Below, one piece after another: positions 31,023-40,668 of a stretch of DNA of 50,126 nucleotides (its first letter is position 1; every line of letters starts with the position of its first letter). Source of the DNA: Verrucomicrobia bacterium Tous-C9LFEB (GTDB taxonomy: Bacteria > Acidobacteriota > Terriglobia > Terriglobales > Acidobacteriaceae). Where the stretch lies: the NCBI GenBank assembly GCA_903970445.1, contig CAJCIP010000057.1:1-50126 (forward strand), given 5' to 3'. Under the pieces are notes generated by a model. The model was not told the origin of the DNA. It saw only the letters and a program-made list of their open reading frames with translations, and searched no databases. The position numbers and the translations under genes were made by a program.

Positions 31023-33559
31023 TGGAGCGTGATGACCTTCGTTACGAAACCGGTACCCTGCGGCATCCTGGTTGTCAGGTTGTCATTGTTCAGGTCTCCG
31101 TCAGTCGTCCGGATCACGTGAGCCACATTCGAACGCACCTGGAGCTGCACCGTAGAACCCCCTAGAGCCTCGACGCGCAGCACAGTCTTGCCCGGCAGGT
31201 ATTGCTCATCCGTGACATGCGGCAGCTTCGTTTCGTCGCCGAAAGCGGCAGTGGGAACCAGAAGTTCTGCTTCGATCCCAGGCAGCGCAATCGTCAGGCG
31301 ATGCTCGGTGGTGGCCGACGTTTTACATTCAGGGATATGACTTAGGTCTGTTTGGTTGATGAGGCAGAGTGTGACCGGTTTGTCACCTACGGCAACCACC
31401 GAGAGAGCACGTGCTTTGCGCTCGAAGCGAAGCGTGTACATCGTGGTGCCGACGCGTACGTGCTCCAAGCTGGCGTGATCCCAGGATGGCGGCAAGTGCG
31501 GGTGAAGGACCAGTAGATGATGCGATGCATCTGGCTCCACGCCGAAAAGGCCGCGCGAGGCAGGTGCAAGCGTCATAGCGGACGACCATAGCTGATGCGT
31601 GCTGGAGCGGCCGGGCGGTTGATAGAAGCGGCCTGAAAGCAGCTCCGTAACTGCACCCGGATCTTGCACCCAGGTGAGCTGAAGGTTGTGCTGCAGCGCT
31701 TGCCAACCGGCCATCGGATGTCCAGCGCGGTACTCGGCCATGGCAGTCCATCCGGTGAAGAGCGGCCACACCGAACCACGGTGATAGCTGATGGGATCAT
31801 ATACAGCATCATCTTCCGACACGGCACGCGTTCCCCAATCCGTCTCAAACGAATGGCCTGCCCACGCGGCAAGAGAGGATTGGCCCTCAGGAAGACCATT
31901 AGCCGTCCCCCAGAACGCGACGGAGGGGTAGACTGTGCGGGTCTTATCGAAGGTTGCGTCCGTTTTCTTGCTGAACGCGTAGAGTCCATCAGCCGTGCGA
32001 TACTCTGCAACGCGCTGAGCGATTTTCGCTGCGGTCTGAGCGGCAGACTCGGCCAGAGTCGTATCGTTCATCCAGCGCGCGAGTTGCGCCATCGCAAAGG
32101 TTGCGTCGCGATCGAGCGCAGCGAGATAGAGCTCTTGGTGGGGCTGGCCTGCGGGCCAGTCTTCCACCCATCCGGTGCCCTGGCTGTTGTCGTACACGCC
32201 GTCGCCGTCGGAGTCGTGCGTACGCTCGAATTGATAGGCCCGCTGTAGGCTCTGCCAATTCTTGCGAAGGTACGGCAGGTCACCGGTGGCGCGCACGTAA
32301 TCCTGCATGGCGAGCAGGTAGAGAGGCGTGGCGTCTGCGGCAGCATACTCGTACGGCAGCTTCGACCACGCATCGTCGCCAGTCAGCAGGACGGCTGATT
32401 GCGAATACTCATGCATCATCTTGCCGTCGGCTCGCTGGCGTTTAATCAGGAAATCGAGGGCACGGCGCGCAAGTGCATCGTCTCCATAACTGTCGATCGC
32501 GTACATCGACCACAGCGTGTCGCGGCCGAAGAACCAGCCGAAGCCGGGGCGAGCTGAGTCGAATGACGGGAACCAACCAGCAACGAGGCCAATCTCGCCT
32601 TCAGGTGTTCGCACTTGCGCTTTATCAATCGCGAGTTCCGCCCACTGCAGCGCCTTATCGAACTCTGGATTCGGTGTGTGTGCGATCAAGCGATCGGTGA
32701 AAAAGGCATCATAGTAAGCTTTGGTGCGCGCGTAGATTGCAGGAAGTGCCTGCGCTTGCTCTACCATGCGCTGCTGCATAGCCGCGATCGTGGCGTCGTT
32801 ATTGCGCTCGCCAGGCTTAGGCGCCTGGCAGAGCAGCGGGAAGAGTTTTCCGTGATCGCGCGCCGGCTCGTAGCGCACTCTGAAGACCAGCGGCAAAGCG
32901 CGTGGGCGTTCCTGGTAGGGAGACACATCGCCTGGCATCGCGTTGGGCATGCCGATGACGCCGAAGAGCGTGGGGTCATCGGTCGCGATAGAGTACGCGC
33001 CACCCGCCCCCATCGCGTGCCAGTTCCATCCGGGCTGACCATGCTGCGCGGCGGGCCACTCCAGCACCATCGATGGTTGCAGAGAGACGGTGAGCGTTGC
33101 GGGACTGATGGACTCAATCTCGAACAGAATGATTCCGCCCAGTCCATCATTGCCTTCGCCTGCCGGTACGAACATGTGCTGCCGGACGGTGATGGCAGCG
33201 TGTGAGTAGGTGATCGTGGTGTGGTCAGGGCTAACGTCGATGCGAGCGGCAGTGCTGTTCAGATCAATGGGAACAGGGTAGCCATCCAACTTCGCACTGA
33301 CTCGGAGCGCGCTGAAAAACTTCAGCGGTAGTTGCCACAACTCGACTGAGCCATCCTGCATGCCGAGAATGGCCCCGCTTGTGCCAGTGACGGTGAACGG
33401 TCGATTCGGTATGGCGGGTTCGTGAATGGTGAGGGAGTTTTCGGGGAGGTCAAAGTGCGGCGTTGCGAGTAGAGAGCTATTTGCCGTCTGTGCACGCAGC
33501 ATGAAGCTACATACTGCCAAAGCAGCGAAACCAGCCCGACCGGTAAAGGAGAATCTCAT
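31019..33559 (-). CDS. Large secreted glycosidase, glycogen-debranching-like (alpha/alpha)6 type
   Basis: 846 residues with a signal peptide (1-24). An N-terminal beta-sandwich half (to about 290) precedes an (alpha/alpha)6-barrel half: GFGWFFGRDTLWSMYAID, LIKRQRADGKMMHEYSQ, DSDGDGVYDNSQGTGWVEDW, HQELYLAALDRDATF and STHQLWSSAMTLAPASRG resemble amylo-alpha-1,6-glucosidase/GH15/GH63-like six-hairpin enzymes. The carboxylates in GWVEDW and QEL are candidate catalytic residues, but I cannot fix them or the CAZy family. A small beta domain ends the protein. It sits 21 bases after the sugar-porter gene and overlaps the TPR-CRTAC1 gene by four bases. Likely debranches or trims alpha-glucans outside the cytoplasm. 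Confidence 0.78.
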   Translation of the reverse strand: MRFSFTGRAGFAALAVCSFMLRAQTANSSLLATPHFDLPENSLTIHEPAIPNRPFTVTGTSGAILGMQDGSVELWQLPLKFFSALRVSAKLDGYPVPIDLNSTAARIDVSPDHTTITYSHAAITVRQHMFVPAGEGNDGLGGIILFEIESISPATLTVSLQPSMVLEWPAAQHGQPGWNWHAMGAGGAYSIATDDPTLFGVIGMPNAMPGDVSPYQERPRALPLVFRVRYEPARDHGKLFPLLCQAPKPGERNNDATIAAMQQRMVEQAQALPAIYARTKAYYDAFFTDRLIAHTPNPEFDKALQWAELAIDKAQVRTPEGEIGLVAGWFPSFDSARPGFGWFFGRDTLWSMYAIDSYGDDALARRALDFLIKRQRADGKMMHEYSQSAVLLTGDDAWSKLPYEYAAADATPLYLLAMQDYVRATGDLPYLRKNWQSLQRAYQFERTHDSDGDGVYDNSQGTGWVEDWPAGQPHQELYLAALDRDATFAMAQLARWMNDTTLAESAAQTAAKIAQRVAEYRTADGLYAFSKKTDATFDKTRTVYPSVAFWGTANGLPEGQSSLAAWAGHSFETDWGTRAVSEDDAVYDPISYHRGSVWPLFTGWTAMAEYRAGHPMAGWQALQHNLQLTWVQDPGAVTELLSGRFYQPPGRSSTHQLWSSAMTLAPASRGLFGVEPDASHHLLVLHPHLPPSWDHASLEHVRVGTTMYTLRFERKARALSVVAVGDKPVTLCLINQTDLSHIPECKTSATTEHRLTIALPGIEAELLVPTAAFGDETKLPHVTDEQYLPGKTVLRVEALGGSTVQLQVRSNVAHVIRTTDGDLNNDNLTTRMPQGTGFVTKVITLQ

Positions 33560-33580
33560 GAGCGTGTAAGCACGAAAGAT

Positions 33581-34921
33581 CTAGTGGCCGAGGTGGTGCT
33601 GCATATCCTCAAGCGAATAGCCCTTCGTTTCGGGATAGATGAACAACACCACGAAGAACTGAATGACGGTAAAGGCTGCAAAGACACCGAAGGGTATGGC
33701 CTTTGAAGAGCGCGCGATGATGGGAAATGTCCACGCAATCGCAGCGTTCATGATCCAGTGCGAGCTGCAACCCAGGCTTTGTCCCTTAGCGCGAACGTTC
33801 GTGGGAAAGACCTCGCTCAGATACACCCAGATGACTGAACCCTGCGAGATGGCGAAGAAGATAATGAATGCGACGAGAAGCGGCAGCAGCAAGGCCTGAT
33901 GCGACTTAGTTCCGAAGACATAGGCGACGCCGGCCAGGCAAAGTGCGTCGCCCGTAGCTCCTAGCAGCAGCAGCTTCTTGCGTCCGAATTTATCGATGAT
34001 GCTGATACCCAAGAGCGTCGCCAATAGATTAGCTGCGCCGATCGCAACGGCCTGTAGGTCAGCAGAAACGCTGCTAAACCCCGCGCTCTTGAAGATGTCG
34101 TTGAGGTAATACAGAATTGCGTTGATCCCCGTCATCTGGTTGAAGAAGCCGACGGTAATTGCCAGAAAGATCGGGAAAAGATACCGCTTGGCAAACAGGC
34201 TATGCTGCGCGGCTCCGCCTTCTTCCTGAAGTGATAGCGCGATGGCATCGACTTCTGCTTTGGAGTCCGGCGATCCCATCCGCGCCAAGACAAGAATTGC
34301 TTCATCGATGCGGTTCTGGCTAACGAGCCAACGGGAGCTGTGCGGCACTGTGAACAGCATGATCAGGAAGAAAATCGCCGGAGCCGCGGCAATGCCGAGC
34401 TCCCAACGCCATACCAGCATGCCAGTAACAAAGTGCGCGATGACGGCATTGGAGAGATACGCCAGTAGGATGCCAACAACGATATTGATCTGAAACAGTC
34501 CTACCAAACGTCCACGCCACTTCGCCGGCGCCAACTCTGCAATGTACACCGGTCCTAAGACAGATGACCCGCCGATTCCCAAGCCACCGATGAAGCGAAA
34601 CACAAGGAACATCGGCCAATTGAGCGCCAATGCGCAGCCGATCGCTGAGGCAACGTACAACACGCCGAGCCACCGCAAAGCTGCACGGCTGCCAATCTTC
34701 TGGCCAAGGATGCCGCTGGTCATCGAACCGATCACTGTGCCAATCAGTGCGATGGCAACAGTGAAGCCCAGTTGGCCGTCGGTGAGGCTGTACTGCTGGG
34801 TCAGCGGATGCGTTGCACCGGCGATGACTGCAGTGTCAAAGCCAAACAGCAGGCCACCGAGAGCGCCAGTAAGAGCACTCTTAACCAAAAGGAAGACAGC
34901 TCGTTTCTGTGGGGCTTCCAT
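33581..34921 (-). CDS. Sugar:H+ symporter of the MFS sugar-porter family
   Basis: 446-residue, 12-helix inner-membrane transporter. Sugar-porter hallmarks are GGLLFGFDTAVIAGA in helix 1, RFIGGLGIGGSSVLGPVYIAE in helices 4-5, QMTGINAILYY in helix 7, DKFGRKKLLL between helices 8 and 9, and the closing PETKGYSLEDMQ. It resembles XylE/GalP/GlcP and should import a monosaccharide (glucose or galactose) released by the hydrolases encoded around it. It lies between the GH13 and debranching-type genes in one minus-strand run. Confidence 0.93.
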   Translation of the reverse strand: MEAPQKRAVFLLVKSALTGALGGLLFGFDTAVIAGATHPLTQQYSLTDGQLGFTVAIALIGTVIGSMTSGILGQKIGSRAALRWLGVLYVASAIGCALALNWPMFLVFRFIGGLGIGGSSVLGPVYIAELAPAKWRGRLVGLFQINIVVGILLAYLSNAVIAHFVTGMLVWRWELGIAAAPAIFFLIMLFTVPHSSRWLVSQNRIDEAILVLARMGSPDSKAEVDAIALSLQEEGGAAQHSLFAKRYLFPIFLAITVGFFNQMTGINAILYYLNDIFKSAGFSSVSADLQAVAIGAANLLATLLGISIIDKFGRKKLLLLGATGDALCLAGVAYVFGTKSHQALLLPLLVAFIIFFAISQGSVIWVYLSEVFPTNVRAKGQSLGCSSHWIMNAAIAWTFPIIARSSKAIPFGVFAAFTVIQFFVVLFIYPETKGYSLEDMQHHLGH

Positions 34922-34960
34922 GCGGTATACCTTTGCCTAAGAAGATGAGTCTGGTCATGT

Positions 34961-34983
34961 ACGGTCTGCGACAAACAGACCGT
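34961..34983 (-). terminator. Hairpin between GH13 and sugar-porter genes
   Basis: ACGGTCTG pairs with CAGACCGT around a seven-base loop just after the GH13 stop codon. No T tract follows, so it is more likely an intercistronic stabiliser or weak attenuator than a full terminator. Confidence 0.45.
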
Positions 34984-34988
34984 GATGC

Positions 34989-36818
34989 TTACTGAACGCT
35001 GGCTATCCAACTCGTGTATGGCGGCAGAACAACGTTGGTGAGCGACGTCACGGGCTGAAGAGAGGGATCAGAGGTCATCAAAGTTTTTGCGGTCTGCCCG
35101 GTGATGCCAGTTCCCGAAAGATCCAATGTAATTGTTCGCGGCTGCGCACTCATATTCACGGCTATAACCACCGGCGCACTACCGGCCGGAGCCGTGCGTA
35201 CGTAGCTGAGAACGTCAGCGTTGTCTTTGTTCAGCATGACGATGCCACCTTCATGCAATGCAGCGTTCGAGCGGCGCAACGCAAGCAGTTGCATGTACCA
35301 GTTAAGCAGGGAATCGGGCGCACCTGTTTCCGTTTGTACGTTGATTTTTTTGTAGCTCTTGGGGATCGGCAGCCAGGTGTTTGAATTTGTGGAGAATCCA
35401 GCCTGCGGTCCGGGCGTCCATTGCATTGGCGTACGTTCGCCATCGCGACCCTTTTCTTTCGGCCACCCAGTGATTCCGATTGGGTCTTTCACATCTTCCT
35501 TGCGAGCCGGTGTGGTCGTCGGCATGCCGATCTCCGCGCCGTAGTAGGACATCGCCGTAGCTCGCGTCGTGAAAAGCATCGTGGCGATCAGCTTGGCGAT
35601 CTGATTGGTGTGCTTGCCATCCGTGAAGCGATCGATAGAGCGAACATTGTCGTGGTTGTCGAAGACGAGCAGCGGCTGAGATCCGTGTATCTGCGTTTCT
35701 ACTTCGGAGATGTACTGGCGGAAGACAGCCGCGTTGAGTGGAGACGTGCCCTTCTTTGGACGAGGGAAGCCGACCAGCATGTCCATCGGTAGTTGCAACT
35801 CATTGTGCTGCGCACCTCCATACCACTTATCCAACTCGACCGTGTTTGGAAGGTACGTTTCACCAATCAACACACGGTCACCCGGATACTTTGAAACCAT
35901 CGCCCGCATACGGCGGATGACGCCATGTACTTCCGGCAGGTTGTCGGTGTAGATCGTATTCAGATTGGGATCGCCTTGAGCGTTGAGGCCGCCCTTTTCG
36001 GGCTCGTTCCGCAGCTTCGTATCTTCGAAGAGTGTAGGCACAGCATCGAGCCGAAAACCGGCGACGCCCTTGTCAAGCCAGAATCCCATGCTGTCAAACA
36101 TCGCCTTCTCAACTGCCGGATTGCGCCAGTTCAGGTCTGGCTGCTGCTTGTAGAACTTGTGATAGTAGAACTGCTTGCGCGCGGGTACCCACTCCCACGC
36201 CGAGCCTCCAAACACCGATACCCAATTGTTGGGTGGGACCATGCCCTCATGCTCATACTTCTTTTGATAGTCGGTAAGCCCCGATGTACTAACGGGAAGG
36301 CCGTCGTTCCACACGTACCAATCGGCCTTTGGATTCGTGCGAGAGGCTGCCGATTCGAGGAACCACTGGTGCTTGTCAGAGGTGTGATTCAGAACGAAAT
36401 CAAGAACAATCCTGACGTTGTGTGCCTTTCCTTGAGCAATCAGCTTGCCCATGTCGGCCATCGTGCCGTACTGCGGGTCCACGGCAACGTAATCCGAGAC
36501 GTCGTAGCCAAAATCAACCTGTGGCGAAGGAAACATCGGCGCAATCCATATGGCATCGACGCCCAGTTTCTGTAGATAGTCAAGGCGCTGCGTGATGCCG
36601 TTCAGATCACCGATCCCATCCCCGTTTGAATCCTGAAAGCTGCGTGGGTATATCTCATAAACGAAGGCGTGTTTCCACCATGTTTCGTCATGGCTCGGTG
36701 TGGCAGCGAGCTTGTCTGGAGATACAGCGCCATTCGGCAAAGCCTTGTGAGCGATTTGTGCACCGAGAGAGGCAGACACGAGGCAAGCAGCTACAGCCAG
36801 CGACGACAAAAAGCGCAT
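34989..36818 (-). CDS. Secreted GH13 alpha-glucosidase/alpha-amylase-family enzyme (second copy)
   Basis: 609-residue exported GH13 enzyme with signal peptide 1-20 (SASLGAQ). Catalytic residues are D258 (GFRLDAVP), E320 (LIGETYLP) and D390 (VFDNHDN). It is clearly paralogous to the enzyme at 26838-28592, but with an insertion around residues 172-195 (SGLTDYQKKYEHEGM) and a changed stabiliser motif, suggesting another chain length or linkage preference. The start at 36818 follows GGAGTCTAT; a frame extending to 36863 lacks a ribosome site and would spoil the signal peptide. It follows the CRTAC1 pair and precedes the sugar porter. Confidence 0.92.
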   Translation of the reverse strand: MRFLSSLAVAACLVSASLGAQIAHKALPNGAVSPDKLAATPSHDETWWKHAFVYEIYPRSFQDSNGDGIGDLNGITQRLDYLQKLGVDAIWIAPMFPSPQVDFGYDVSDYVAVDPQYGTMADMGKLIAQGKAHNVRIVLDFVLNHTSDKHQWFLESAASRTNPKADWYVWNDGLPVSTSGLTDYQKKYEHEGMVPPNNWVSVFGGSAWEWVPARKQFYYHKFYKQQPDLNWRNPAVEKAMFDSMGFWLDKGVAGFRLDAVPTLFEDTKLRNEPEKGGLNAQGDPNLNTIYTDNLPEVHGVIRRMRAMVSKYPGDRVLIGETYLPNTVELDKWYGGAQHNELQLPMDMLVGFPRPKKGTSPLNAAVFRQYISEVETQIHGSQPLLVFDNHDNVRSIDRFTDGKHTNQIAKLIATMLFTTRATAMSYYGAEIGMPTTTPARKEDVKDPIGITGWPKEKGRDGERTPMQWTPGPQAGFSTNSNTWLPIPKSYKKINVQTETGAPDSLLNWYMQLLALRRSNAALHEGGIVMLNKDNADVLSYVRTAPAGSAPVVIAVNMSAQPRTITLDLSGTGITGQTAKTLMTSDPSLQPVTSLTNVVLPPYTSWIASVQ

Positions 36819-36927
36819 ATAGACTCCAGGAATCAAATTGACGAGGACGGCCAAACATACCATGCACGATTTGCGAGTGTCGAACGACCGAAGCGGGTGA
36901 GGGCAAAGGCGGAAGTGAAGTCAACTG

Positions 36928-38685
36928 CTACTTCGCCTTTAGCAGCGCCTTGCCTTTGCCTTCAACAAGAGTCGCGAAGCGGTCTGCGGGCGGCACTTCA
37001 AAACTCTCGCTCTCGCCATTCGGCCAGCGAACGGAAATACTGTTCAGTTCAGCCGCATTTCCCAGTCCGAAATGCAGGCGCAGATCGCTCGAGCTGTTGT
37101 AGCTGGAACCGGATCGCACTTCATCGACCCAGACACGAGACTTGCCGGCCTGTGTTCCAGTCAACGTGACGCGAGCACCGATGGCATCGTGATTGGACCG
37201 CGTGCCGATCAAGTGCAGACCAAGCCAGTGATTGCTGTTCTTTGCTTCGTTCACCAGCAGCATGGGACGATCATCAAGATTGTTGACGACGGCTTCCAGT
37301 CGGCCGTCATTCCACAGGTCAGCCACTGCGAGGCCACGTCCGGAAAGGCGCTCTGTCAGTCCTGGCCCTGAGCTTTTTGACAGATCGCGAAACTGCCCAT
37401 TCCGCAGGTTGTAGTAGAGAAAGCGCGGTTCCTTGAAGGTCGAGCCAAGCTGTGCTTCATCGACCTCTGGATACACGTGTCCATTGACGACAACCAGGTC
37501 CGGGAAGCCGTCATTATCCACGTCCGCAAACATCGCGCCCCATCCAAGTGCGTCAGTATTTACCGCAAGCCCCGCGGCTGACGTGTTATCGGTGAACGTG
37601 CCATCGCCGTTCGCGTGGTACAGCGTGGATGTGTCATCAGAAAAGTTTGTTTTAAAGATGTCCAGGTGGCCGTCGCCGTCGTAGTCCGCGGCCGTCGCGC
37701 CCATACCCGCTTGCTCACGGCCATCTTCGTTGTAGGCGACGCCCATCTCCGGTGCTGTATCTGTGAAGGTGCCATTGTGATTGTTGTGATACAGAATTGC
37801 AGGTGTGGAGTCGCAGGCCATGTAAATGTCGGGCCAGCCGTCCTCGTCATAATCAAGCGTGGTCACGCTGAAGCAGTAATGTCCCAGGGTCTTCTCGAAG
37901 CCGCTCGGCTTTGAAACGTCTTCGAACTTACCGCTTCCGACATTATGGAAAAGAATGTTGGGCGCGCTTGGCAATCCTCGCGGACCGCACATCACCGGTG
38001 CCCCCTTCCACATGCAACCGGCTTCAGCGCCTGGCTTTGGTGTCTTTGCTAAATTGAAGTGCACATAATTTGCGATGGCAAGATCGACTTTTCCGTCGCG
38101 ATCGTAGTCAACGAACGCACAGCCTGTGCCCCATTCTTTGCCGCTGCCCGCGACACTAGCAAGTTCAGCGACTTCTTTGAAGAACTTGCCGCCTTCGTTA
38201 TGGAAGAGACGATTGTGACCGTAGCCCGTGATGAAGAGATCGTCGAAACCATCATTGTCGTAGTCGCCGACACAGGCGCCCTGTCCCCAGCCCACTGAGT
38301 GCAGACCCATCTTCTCGGTGACATCCGTGAAGGTGCCGTCATGATTATTGTGAAAAAGATGACTAGTGGGTGCGGCTGTCGCATTCGCATCCTGGTTCAA
38401 TGCTTGGCCGTTCACAAGAAAGATGTCAGGCCAGCCATCGTGGTCGTAATCAATAATGGCTACGCCGGAACCGGTGGCTTCGATGATGTAGTGTTTGGCT
38501 TCGGCACTTCCGTTGACATTCTTTACCGTAAGACCCGCAGCCGGAGCTACGTCCACGAACCATGCAGGTGGGGCGTGTTCTGTTGTTGCGGGATATGGAT
38601 GCGAAATCCCGGAGAACTTCTGGGCGCTTGCTAAGTACGTCAGCACTGAGAGCAACGCAGCGAACGCCAGGCACGAATGCTTCAC
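36928..38685 (-). CDS. CRTAC1-family protein (FG-GAP repeats + ASPIC/UnbV domain)
   Basis: 585 residues with a Sec signal peptide (1-21, ending YLASAQ). WFVDVAPAAGLTVKNVNG opens a propeller of FG-GAP/VCBS repeats with DxDxDG calcium loops (DYDHDGWPDIF, DYDNDGFDDLF, DYDRDGKVDLA, DYDEDGWPDIY, DYDGDGHLDIF, DVDNDGFPDLV). The C-terminal ASPIC/UnbV domain (about 490-565) contains SNHDAIGARVTL and RSGSSYNSSSDLRLHFGLG. It lacks a TPR part. Its ATG overlaps the stop codon of the upstream CRTAC1 gene (ATGA), so the two paralogues are probably made in fixed ratio. Function in bacteria is unknown; surface binding is plausible. Confidence 0.87.
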   Translation of the reverse strand: MKHSCLAFAALLSVLTYLASAQKFSGISHPYPATTEHAPPAWFVDVAPAAGLTVKNVNGSAEAKHYIIEATGSGVAIIDYDHDGWPDIFLVNGQALNQDANATAAPTSHLFHNNHDGTFTDVTEKMGLHSVGWGQGACVGDYDNDGFDDLFITGYGHNRLFHNEGGKFFKEVAELASVAGSGKEWGTGCAFVDYDRDGKVDLAIANYVHFNLAKTPKPGAEAGCMWKGAPVMCGPRGLPSAPNILFHNVGSGKFEDVSKPSGFEKTLGHYCFSVTTLDYDEDGWPDIYMACDSTPAILYHNNHNGTFTDTAPEMGVAYNEDGREQAGMGATAADYDGDGHLDIFKTNFSDDTSTLYHANGDGTFTDNTSAAGLAVNTDALGWGAMFADVDNDGFPDLVVVNGHVYPEVDEAQLGSTFKEPRFLYYNLRNGQFRDLSKSSGPGLTERLSGRGLAVADLWNDGRLEAVVNNLDDRPMLLVNEAKNSNHWLGLHLIGTRSNHDAIGARVTLTGTQAGKSRVWVDEVRSGSSYNSSSDLRLHFGLGNAAELNSISVRWPNGESESFEVPPADRFATLVEGKGKALLKAK

Positions 38686-40556
38686 AAGGCGGCCTTCTTT
38701 GCCGCTGCTGAAGCTGTGCTTCCCATAGGCATGGTCTTCGTGATTTGGCCGCCCTCGCGAATCACGTACAGCTTACCTGCTGCGAGATCCTTCACCAGAT
38801 CTTTCGTTCCTGATGGCCACGTAATTTCGATGGAGTCAGCCTTCGTCGCGAGCTCCAAACCGAAATGCAGGCGCAGGTCATTTTGCGAATAGTAGCTTCC
38901 ACCGGAGCGCACCTCGTCGATTTGCCGAAGAGGTTTGCCTGGCTGGTTTTCAGCCGTCACCGCAACGCGCGCGCCGATACCCGCACGATTGCTCTTTGAG
39001 CCAATCAACCGCAGCTTAATAAAATTTCTTCCGGGCGCGCCAGGAGTGGCGTCACAGCGAAGTAGTTGCGGAATAGAGTTCACACAATTCACGACGACAT
39101 CAATGTCACCGTCGTTGTCGTAATCTCCGAAAGCACAGCCTCGAGCGGGAGCGGCATCCGTGATCCCTGTCCCGCCACGATCGGTAACTTCTTCGAACTG
39201 TCCGTTGCGGAGATTGCGGTAAAGGTATTTATGCTCCGCGTAGGGGGCCTCAATATGCGAGCTGTCAACTTCCGGGTATACGTGCCCGTTCGAGATGAAA
39301 ATGTCCAACCAGCCGTCGTTATCCGGATCGAAGAATCCCACCCCCCAGCCCAGATAACGCGTGTTGATGCCTAACCCCGAAAGATACGTATGATCTTCGA
39401 AAGTGCCGTCGCCGAGATTGAGATAAAGCGAGTCGGTATCTCCGGCGAAGTTCGTCTTGACGATGTCAAGTAGGCCATCGCGGTTAAAGTCGCCGACGCT
39501 GACACCCATGCCCGCCTGCGGCTTGCCGTCCGGCGAATAGGCAATGCCGCTCTCGATGGCTTCATCCTTGAATGTCCCATCCTTCTGATTGCGATAGAAG
39601 GTGGCGGCAGTCGAATCATTCGCGACGTAGATATCAGGCCAGCCGTCGTTGTCGAAGTCGGCGACTGTGATGCTGAGGGCGTAGGTACCAATGGTGTCGA
39701 GGATGCCGGCCTTCGCGCTGACGTCAGTGAACGTTCCATCGCCGTTATTTCTATAGAGGATGTTCTTGCCACCATCAAGACCGGGCGGCCCGCAGGCAAC
39801 TTGAATGCCCTTGTACGCGCATCCTGCGGCTTCCGGTAAAGGCGCCGTCTTGATGTCGAAGTCGATGTAGTTGGCCACGAAAAGATCGAGATGGCCGTCC
39901 CTGTCGTAATCGAGAAACGCGCACCCCGAGTTCCAGCGCGTCTTCTTCTGCAGCAAACCCGCTTTGGCGGTTACATCCGTAAATGTTCCGTCACCATTGT
40001 TGCGATACAGCGCATTCTGCCCGTAGTAGCTGACGAACAGATCGTTCCATCCGTCGTTGTTGTAGTCACCGACACAGCAGCCCTGTCCCCAGCCGCTCCT
40101 ACCGAGTCCGCTTTTGAGCGTTACATCAGTGAAAGTGCCATCGCGATTGTTCTTGAAGAGACGCGAAATAGGCGCTTCGCCTTTTGGAAAGCCCTCGAGC
40201 CGCGAGCCGTTCACCAGGAAGATGTCGAGCCAGTCGTCATGGTCGTAGTCAAAGAAAGCGACACCGCATCCAGTCGTCTCAAGCAGAAAGCGGTTCTTGT
40301 GCTCGCCGCCGTAAATCGTTTTTGCGTTGAGCCCGCTTTCGCGTGCGACATCCACAAAGCTGTATCCGAGCGGCGTTCCGGTAATGGGTGACGGCATGAG
40401 TTTCGGCGCAGGACGCGCAGGCGCGTTATAAGTCTGTCGCGAAGTTCCAGATGTGGTTTGTTGCGCGGGCGCAGCCTGAGCGAGAACATCATCGAACGAC
40501 AACACAAGAGCTGTACGCGACAGCGATGAAAGAAATGTTCGACGAGACCAGCTCAA
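38682..40556 (-). CDS. CRTAC1-family protein with Tat-type signal (FG-GAP + ASPIC/UnbV)
   Basis: 624 residues from a TTG start chosen because GGAAGGG lies nine bases upstream; this places the twin-arginine segment SRRTFLSSLSRTALVLSF at the N-terminus, a Tat-like signal. A GTG at 40583 and an ATG at 40658 are upstream alternatives. A Pro/Ala/Gln linker leads to the propeller (DYDHDDWLDIF, DYNNDGWNDLF, DYDRDGHLDLF, DFDNDGWPDIY, DFNRDGLLDIV, DPDNDGWLDIF) and the ASPIC/UnbV domain (SNRAGIGARVAV, RSGGSYYSQNDLRLHFGL). It is paralogous to the downstream 585-residue protein, which is reached through an ATGA overlap, and follows the TPR gene by about 112 bases. Confidence 0.83.
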   Translation of the reverse strand: MSWSRRTFLSSLSRTALVLSFDDVLAQAAPAQQTTSGTSRQTYNAPARPAPKLMPSPITGTPLGYSFVDVARESGLNAKTIYGGEHKNRFLLETTGCGVAFFDYDHDDWLDIFLVNGSRLEGFPKGEAPISRLFKNNRDGTFTDVTLKSGLGRSGWGQGCCVGDYNNDGWNDLFVSYYGQNALYRNNGDGTFTDVTAKAGLLQKKTRWNSGCAFLDYDRDGHLDLFVANYIDFDIKTAPLPEAAGCAYKGIQVACGPPGLDGGKNILYRNNGDGTFTDVSAKAGILDTIGTYALSITVADFDNDGWPDIYVANDSTAATFYRNQKDGTFKDEAIESGIAYSPDGKPQAGMGVSVGDFNRDGLLDIVKTNFAGDTDSLYLNLGDGTFEDHTYLSGLGINTRYLGWGVGFFDPDNDGWLDIFISNGHVYPEVDSSHIEAPYAEHKYLYRNLRNGQFEEVTDRGGTGITDAAPARGCAFGDYDNDGDIDVVVNCVNSIPQLLRCDATPGAPGRNFIKLRLIGSKSNRAGIGARVAVTAENQPGKPLRQIDEVRSGGSYYSQNDLRLHFGLELATKADSIEITWPSGTKDLVKDLAAGKLYVIREGGQITKTMPMGSTASAAAKKAAL

Positions 40557-40668
40557 TTGTGTGTGCCCTTCCAGCGCTGTCACGCAGCCTAACCAGACAG
40601 CACAATAGCTGATGCTGTTTGCGGGTTGAGTATACGAAAGGCCGTTCCGCGAGAGCAAAGCGCAAGCG

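Noticed and set aside
36928..40556. Periodic DNA similarity within the CRTAC1 genes as a possible DNA repeat array
   Set aside because: The periodicity is explained by the repeated DxDxDGxxD protein loops; it is coding, not a separate repeat.
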